Shown here piece by piece: positions 35,956 through 64,000 of a DNA stretch of 64,000 nucleotides. How positions within the stretch are numbered: position 1 is the first letter of the stretch; every line of letters starts with the position of its first letter. The DNA is from Pelodera strongyloides (lineage: Eukaryota > Nematoda > Chromadorea > Rhabditida > Rhabditidae). The stretch lies in the NCBI GenBank assembly GCA_036852015.1, contig JAANDG010000524.1, positions 40,787-104,786 on the forward strand, written 5' to 3'. The notes below the pieces were generated by a model. That model worked only from the letters and a program-made list of their open reading frames with translations, was not told the origin of the DNA and ran no database searches. Made by a program: the position numbers and the translations under genes.

Positions 35956-38900
35956 TTTCTACCGCCCTTCCCAGTGATGTGAGTCTCCATGAGGACGTCA
36001 CCCAGGTGTCCGCTATGGGTATCTCCCGGTTGTCGCCCAAGAAAAGGGTGTCCTTTGACCCTTCAATGATCGGGTGAGTCTGCGGGAATAACTTTTTCTT
36101 CTACGTAACTAAAGCCTAGTATATATATTAGGACCATAGAAAGGATATAAGGCGCGTTCGAGATGGTCGGAAAACGGAAAAACGTGTCTCTGCATCTCTC
36201 ACTTTGCACACTCTACGCACGGAAAAGTAGCGTTGTTTTTGTTTTTCCGCTTTCCGCCCTTCTCGAACGCGCCTCCGCCATCTGCCCTGGCGGTACTGTA
36301 TGCCGCATACCTCCTGTCACCGTGTGTTTCTGTGCGGCATATGGACGAATTTTGTCTCAGTGTCGATATTAGCGAAAGAAACTAACTGACCCGTTTTGAT
36401 GGATAATTATTCAGTACAATTTTAGTTCACAAACGGCCCCGGGATCACCGTGTCCTCTACTCGAAGCCCCGCCTCCTCCACTATTGGCACCAATTCGATT
36501 GGAACACCTTCAGACGCAGACGAATAGAGCCGCGAGAAGTCCAGGTTGTTATTCGAACTCTTCTTACTTACTTATATCCTCTCTCTCTCCCCCTCTCTCT
36601 CTCCATTCTCTTTCAATTCTCTCTCTCTCTCTCTCTCTCTCTCTATTCTCTCTCTACTCCCTCTCTCTCGGCCTCAGGGCGCGTTTGGGATGCGGAATTC
36701 CGAACAAAAAATGTTTCAAAAGTGGTTCGAGATTAGGGGACGGAAATATATTTAATTTCCACGTAGATTAGATTAGTGGATATGCAAACGAACTATGTGC
36801 AAATCCAGAATGCAAAGCGGGATATGCAAATCCACTACCTACTGTGGAAATGAAATTTATTTCCGACCTCCAATCCCGAACCAATTTTGAAACGCTTTTT
36901 GTTCGGAATTCCGCATCCCGAACCCTCACACAGTAGCTTAAAACCCTAGGTTATGCTAATTTTATTTCTAGATTCACCATCGTCATTATCTTCACTGGAA
37001 CGTCGTGCGTGTCGAATTTGTCAATCCGAAACGGGTGACATGGTCCGGCCATGCGGATGCGCGGGAACCGTTGGTTCTTTTTATTAAAACGTTCCTGACT
37101 TTTGGCAATTACTAAGGATAACGGCCCATATTGATAATTTTCAATGTGGCCCCTTTTTTGTGAGGCGTCCCATTTGCCAGTGACAAACTGGCATAGGGTA
37201 TATGTGAGACGATCAATCAATACATTGAAAATTAAATCTGTTTTTTTTTCTCCTCTGCATTCGAATGCGCCTTTTGCACGTAACTCTACTGGATGTGAAA
37301 ATCGCATTTTGCAAAAAATATTGACGTTGTTAAACTGGTCTGGTCTTGGTTTCCCACAACTACAAATAACATCACGTGTAGAGAAAAAATCTGAACAACA
37401 AATGCAAGTGTCGAGAGCATATGTCAAGGTGTCAAAACTATAAACCAATTAAGTGCTGGAGTTTATCAAGCGCCTAGCGCCAGACGGTAATATAGTTTGG
37501 ATTTCGCCGTGTACATAAAAAAATCAAAAGCTTGTTTATTTGGAACGTTTACTTATTACTTGTTAAATGCTTGAAGATGGCGACATCACGAACTCAATGG
37601 GTTTCAATGTCGGCTTAGGCTTAGGCTTAGGGTCTAAGCCTAAGCCTAAGCCTAAAACGTTTACTTATTTCTTGTTAAATACTTGAAGATGGGCGACATC
37701 CACGAAAACTGTCTCTCTCAATGGGTTTCAATGTCGGCGAATCGGAGTCGTTGCGAGATTTGTCACGAGAATTATGCCAAAAGTGGTTGGGTGCTCAAAC
37801 CGCTAAAGGAGTGGAGCAAGCCGAGTGTAAATGGATCTGTGAGTAACCTGGTGTTTGCGCAACTGCAGTAATCGGATACTTTCTTTAAAATTAGTCCTAT
37901 AAGTCGCTCAGGCCGATATTTGTTGCCTCTATGATAAATATCATTAGCTAATATGTATGGGCTTACATGTGCTTAGTGTTTACTGTTTATGGTGCATGCG
38001 TGCATACCCATACGTACATAAGTACATATGTCTGTAATATATAATTACTTTTTAACCGTTATTCTTTGTTTATGAACACATCATATTTCTAGTTGGTAGT
38101 ACATAATCAGGACTCAGAATGGGTCCGAAAGTGAAGGGAAAAGCCCATGAAAATGACTCCTTTTCGAAAAAAAAGCCACGAAAATGACGACTTTCTCGGA
38201 AAAAGGCCATGAAAATGACGACTCATGAAAATGACGACTTTCTCGAACAAAGGCCCATGAAAATGACCGAATTTCTCTTAGGACTTCATGTCGTTTGTGA
38301 CTCTGGCCGGTCTTATCTATTCGATTGTCTACTTGATTCTCTTAATGCAAGAACGTCTCTTTTATCAACGATGGGTCATTGAACAGCTGCCGATTCGGAG
38401 TGATGATCTGGCACGAATTTGTGAGTAATTGCGGATTTGTTTGTTCGCCGTTCGTTACTTTGGAAATTGAATTCTGGTCCTGAAGACCATCCCTCTCACC
38501 AATCTCCTTTTGTCAGCATTGTTACGGAATTATGAAAAGTACTATGAATAAACTAGTTCATGAGTAGAGCTGTTTCGAATTGCGGAGCTCGTACATTAGC
38601 ACAACACTGCAGTATCCAAACTCGTACGCAGTTTAGTGTGACTATCCCTGGTTATCGTAAATTAATTGCCTTGTTCAGTCATCTTCGTTGCAATGATGAT
38701 TTTGAGCGGAGGCATGCTCGCCTTGTACGTTTCACAAGTGAAGGCTTATGTAAATAAGCAAAGAACGATCAGGTAGTTCAATTGACAGATTATGATATGA
38801 AAGTGATTTTTTTTTCACTGGTTCACTCTATGATATTTGCTCCACTTCTTTGTACATTTCGCTAGCGTTATGTCTGTGCGCGTCGTTTATACCTCGCTCG

Positions 38901-39098
38901 TCCATACGCATACATATCATCACCATCCACTGTACAATAGTAACGTGAAGATGACGTTCTAAAGTCTGCTCCAACCTCACAACAATATGCGTACCATATA
39001 CGGTATTAATTAATTAATTCAGCATTGTCATATTGTCACCTTGCAGATTTGTCAACAAGTACAAGCGGGGGTGTACGAAATCGGGCAGCGGAGTTTAA
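35956..39098 (+). CDS. MARCH-type (RING-CH) transmembrane E3 ubiquitin ligase
   Basis: Exons 35956-36073, 36426-36544, 36972-37069, 37689-37838, 38282-38420, 38679-38772, 39047-39098; phases agree throughout and the stop is TAA at 39096-39098. The C4HC3 RING-CH finger is split by the third intron: CRIC-x10-CGC-x7-H-x2-C-x13-CEIC, with W at the usual position after the last His-Cys pair. If translation starts at the in-frame ATG 36015 the protein is 236 residues, with the finger at 73-117 and two membrane helices near 147-164 and 189-206. That is the layout of the MARCH2/3/8 group, which ubiquitinates membrane proteins in endosomal and plasma membranes. The first exon is open upstream of that ATG, so either it is trans-spliced at 35955 or there is an unseen 5' exon ending in phase 1. 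The third intron contains a telomere-like tract and a decayed copy of the exon 4 start. Confidence 0.93.
36152..36273. repeat. Foldback element in the first MARCH intron
   Basis: GGCGCGTTCGAGATGGTCGG and, inverted, CCCTTCTCGAACGCGCC, with GGAAAACGGAAAAAC facing GTTTTTCCGCTTTCC. A small non-autonomous foldback element. Confidence 0.7.
36580..36672. repeat. (CT)n microsatellite
   Basis: CT tract in the second MARCH intron, directly before the foldback element at 36680. Confidence 0.9.
36680..36922. repeat. Foldback element with GGAATTCCG ends
   Basis: GGGATGCGGAATTCCGAACA at the left is matched in inverse by TGTTCGGAATTCCGCATCCC-type sequence at the right, and TTTCAAAAGTGGTTCGAGATT by its inverse. 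About 240 bp, in the second MARCH intron. Confidence 0.8.
37545..37737 (+). pseudogene. Direct duplication of the MARCH exon 4 junction around a telomere-like tract
   Basis: 37545-37613 is a decayed copy of 37657-37737. Both run from ACGTTTACTTATT through the TTGAAG acceptor into ATGG-CGACATC and end at TCAATGGGTTTCAATGTCGG. The first copy has lost one G (frameshift) and about a dozen bases (the CGAAAACTGTCTCTC region), so it cannot supply the His-Cys part of the RING-CH finger. The inverted TTAGGC tract lies exactly between the copies. Confidence 0.85.
37614..37655. repeat. Inverted TTAGGC interstitial telomere-like tract
   Basis: CTTAGGCTTAGGCTTAGG, then GTC, then three GCCTAA-phase units (TAAGCC)3. 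The two halves form a near-perfect 19-bp inverted repeat. Confidence 0.85.
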
Positions 39099-39214
39099 TG
39101 TCGTCCGTCATATATCGTTGGGACCGGAAACTTGAAAATAATAAATCTACAAATAATTTATATTCGCAATTCGTCATTACCTTGTTACTCGTATTCGTAC
39201 CAGTCGACTAAATC

Positions 39215-39220
39215 AATAAA
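39215..39220 (+). terminator. Candidate poly(A) signal of the MARCH gene
   Basis: AATAAA 117 nt after the stop codon, followed closely by a second AATAAA and then ATCGATAA motifs. Confidence 0.5.
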
Positions 39221-40140
39221 AATAAAATATTTTATTTGTTGCCGGCCAAGACAAAAAGGAAAAAAAAGCATCTTCGGCCTTTTTAAGCATGGAAAATCGA
39301 TAATCACAAGAAAATCGATAAACAAAAAGAACAATCAATATCAATAGAGGAAAATAAAAGAAAGGGAAAATAAAAGGCATATTCACTCATTAAATTTGGT
39401 TATTAATGTTGTTATTAATAATTCATAATTGATTTTAATTATTATTGATATTCATGTGCAAGAGCCATAATTGTAAAACAGCAACAGTTAAGCATAAGTT
39501 TTGATTTAAATTATAGTATTTTTGATTGAAATTGACTAAAATAGAGATAGAAAATAGACTAAATGCTCAACAAGAGAAATATGTTCGATGTTGGGGAACT
39601 GTGCAGTAGAGTGTGCATATTTAGCGTTACGTTTTGCTTTTTTAAAACTGCATACAGTACTCTGAATCCATTCATTAGCGTGCATACTGTAAGCATGAGC
39701 TCAACAGTCACATATCACTATGCACACACTCTTTAGTATGTAAATACACAATTTTTGCGGTAGAAGCTGAAGAGACAGCAAGATGGGAAAAAGAAAAACA
39801 ACAAGTGAGAGATCGAGAGCGGACGTGTGCGATACGAGAGTACCCACACTGACAGACGGACACGAGAAACATTGGTTGGATGGAGAGCAGTTGTATGCTT
39901 GAAAACATCGGAATTTTACTATTTCTTACTATTGTTCATAATTTCATGCTTGATTTATTTCTTATTCTCGTTTTATCTAATCCTTGAAGACACACAACTG
40001 CTTGCACTGAACAAACTAGCCAACAATAATATGTGACACTACTTGACACCTCGGTGACGTCAAATGATGCAAATTTACTGTTTTATCTAGATCTTTTCAC
40101 AGAGACCGATACTATATCACTATATATGTGTTTAGTTTGA
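39221..40140. other. Intergenic DNA, nothing recognised
   Basis: AT-rich sequence between the MARCH 3' end and the tandem array, with some ATCGATAA motifs at its start. No ORF with family motifs on either strand. Confidence 0.6.
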
Positions 40141-42093
40141 TTGCATGAACGAAAAATTGGGGTATTGGACGAGTGGGGGTCGAACCCACGACCTCTGGAT
40201 TACCGGTCCAGTATGCTAACCACTACACTACCGCCACCCACACCCAAATTTCGTTCTTGCTAGCGACTTATACGGCTCGCCTGCAACACACAGTGGGCGC
40301 ATAGCACCACAACTGCCTGGGGGGTTATAAACCACAATACCAGCTAGGTGTGCATAACCGGAAAATGATTAAATGAAGGCAAGACCTCTCAAGGCTGGTC
40401 AGGCCAAAGTTTAGTTTGATTGCATGAACGAAAAATTGGGTATTGGACGAGTGGGGGTCGAACCCACGACCTCTGGATTACCGGTCCAGTATGCTAACAC
40501 TACACTACCGCCACCCACACCCAAATTTCGTTCTTGCTAGCGACTATACGGCTCGCCTGCAACACAAAGTGGGCGCATAGCACCACAACTGCCTGGGGGG
40601 TTATAAACCACAATACCCAGCTAGGTGTGCATAACCGGAAGAATTGATTAAATGAAGGCAAGACCTCTCAAGGCTGGTCAGGCCAAAGTTTAGTTTGATT
40701 GCATGAACGAAAAATTGGGTATTGGACGAGTGGGGTCGAACCCACGACCTTGGATTACCGGTCCAGTATGCTAACCACTACACTACCGCCACCCACACCC
40801 AAATTTCGTTCTTGCTAGCGACTTATACGGCTCGCCGCAACACACAGTGGGCGCATGACCACAACTGCCTGGGGGTTATAAACCACAATACCGCTAGGTG
40901 TGCATAACCGAAAGAATTGATTAAATGAGGCAAGACCTCTCAAGGCTGGTCAGGCCAAAGTTTAGTTTGATTGCATGAACGAAAAATTGGGGTATTGGAC
41001 GAGTGGGGGTCGAACCCACGACCTCTGGATTACCGGTCCAGTATGCTAACCACTACACTACCGCCACCCACACCCAAATTTCGTTCTTGCTAGCGACTTA
41101 TACGGCTCGCCTGCAACACACAGTGGGCGCATAGCACCACAATGCCTGGGGGGTTATAAACCACAATACCAGCTAGGTGTGCATAACCGGAAAGAATTGA
41201 TTAAATGAAGGCAAGACCTCTCAAGGCTGGTCAGGCCAAAGTTTAGTTTGATTGCATGAACGAAAAATTGGGGTATTGGCGAGTGGGGGTCGAACCCAGA
41301 CCTCTGGATTAACCGGTCCAGTATGCTAACCAATACACTACCGCCACCCAACCCAAATTCGTTCTTGCTAGCGACTTATACGGCTCGCCTGCAACACACA
41401 GTGGGCGCATAGCACCACAACTGCCTGGGGGGTATAAACCAACAATACCAGCTAGGTTGCATAACCGGAAAGAATTGAGTAAATGAAGGCAAGACCTCTC
41501 AAGGCTGGTCAGGCCAAAGTTTGTTTGATTGCATGAACGAAAAATTGGGGTATTGGACGAGTGGGGGTCGAACCCACGACCTCTGGATTACCGGTCCAGT
41601 ATGCTAACCACTACACTACCGCCACCCACACCCAAATTTCGTTCTTGCTAGCGACTTATACGGCTCGCCTGCACCACACAGTGGGCGCATAGCACCACAA
41701 CTGCCTGGGGGGTTATAAACCACAATACCAGCTAGGTGTGCATAACCGGAAAGAATTGATTAAATGAAGGCAAGACCTCTCAAGGCTGGTCAGGCCAAAG
41801 TTTAGTTTGATTGCATGAACGAAAAATTGGGGTATTGGACGAGTGGGGGTCGAACCCACGACCTCTGGATTACCGGTCCAGTATGCTAACCACTACACTA
41901 CCGCCACCCACACCCAAATTTCGTTCTTGCTAGCGACTTATACGGCTCGCCTGCAACACACAGTGGGCGCATAGCACCACAACTGCCTGGGGGGTTATAA
42001 ACCACAATACCAGCTAGGTGTGCATAACCGGAAAGAATTGATTAAATGAAGGCAAGACCTCTCAAGGCTGGTCAGGCCAAAGTTTAGTTTGAT
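40141..42093 (-). repeat. Seven tandem copies of a ~280-bp tRNA-like unit
   Basis: Units start at 40141, 40420, 40699, 40971, 41252, 41529 and 41811 (lengths 272-283). On the minus strand each holds TAGTGTAGTGGTTAGCATAC (D-arm-like), a perfect 5-bp anticodon stem CTGGA/TCCAG around CCGGTAA, and a perfect T arm GTGGG-TTCGACC-CCCAC. The formal anticodon would be GGT (Thr), but the universally conserved U33 is C, the acceptor stem is imperfect, and eukaryotes normally lack a GGT tRNA-Thr. The tRNA-like core is bracketed by inverted AACGAAA-TTGGG / CCCAAATTTCGTT. Copies differ mostly by single-base indels, heaviest in units 2, 3 and 5. The remaining ~170 bases of each unit have no recognised identity. 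Confidence 0.9.
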
Positions 42094-42185
42094 TTTATAT
42101 ATGTGTTGTCACATTATGTCATGCTAAACTGACGTCATAAAGTGTGTCAAATGACGTCATTGAGTGTGTCAAGCTATGTCACAAC

Positions 42186-64000
<21,815 letters not shown>

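Noticed and set aside
40141..42093. CRISPR array
   Set aside because: Units are whole 280-bp tandem copies with no spacers, in a eukaryotic genome.
40141..42093. Seven functional tRNA-Thr(GGT) genes
   Set aside because: C instead of U at position 33, poor acceptor stem, and GGT tRNA-Thr is not normally used in eukaryotes.

Overview
The window is nuclear DNA from a nematode; I cannot name the species. The evidence is spliced genes with short exons and TTTCAG/TTTTAG acceptors, telomere-like TTAGGC tracts (the nematode telomere unit), a possible trans-splice acceptor just upstream of an ATG, and gene families typical of nematodes (Patched, MARCH ligase, V-ATPase subunit a, copine-domain protein). 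All intron/exon models below were built by eye from splice signals, phase and family motifs.

Layout. 1-1028 (+): last two exons of a V-ATPase a-subunit gene, with degenerate partial copies of the penultimate exon just upstream. 2793-20606 (-): a complete 41-exon Patched gene of 1,344 codons, convergent with the V-ATPase gene. 20.6-35.9 kb: about 15 kb with no gene I can support, holding foldback elements, GA-rich microsatellites and tRNA-like repeats. 35956-39098 (+): a MARCH-type (RING-CH) membrane E3 ubiquitin ligase, seven exons, 5' end uncertain. 40.1-42.1 kb: seven tandem copies of a ~280-bp tRNA-like unit. 42186-64000 (-): the 3' part of a giant gene. Its last eleven exons encode a copine (VWA-like) domain, joined in phase to a single exon of at least 16.4 kb that runs off the window and encodes a highly repetitive protein.

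The most unusual object is this giant copine-fusion gene. More than 5,400 residues of low-complexity and repeated sequence end in a copine domain. The N-terminal part visible here is four near-identical 702-bp (234-residue) tandem units, one of which carries a 1-base insertion that breaks the frame. Other notable items are an inverted TTAGGC tract inside the MARCH gene flanked by a direct duplication of the intron/exon junction, a family of palindromic elements flanked by TTAA, and a furin-like RRKR site in the first extracellular loop of Patched.

The four genes share no obvious pathway. V-ATPase, Patched and MARCH are membrane proteins; the copine protein is probably a cytoskeletal or adhesion scaffold. 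Gene order is convergent (V-ATPase/Patched), divergent (Patched/MARCH), convergent (MARCH/copine).
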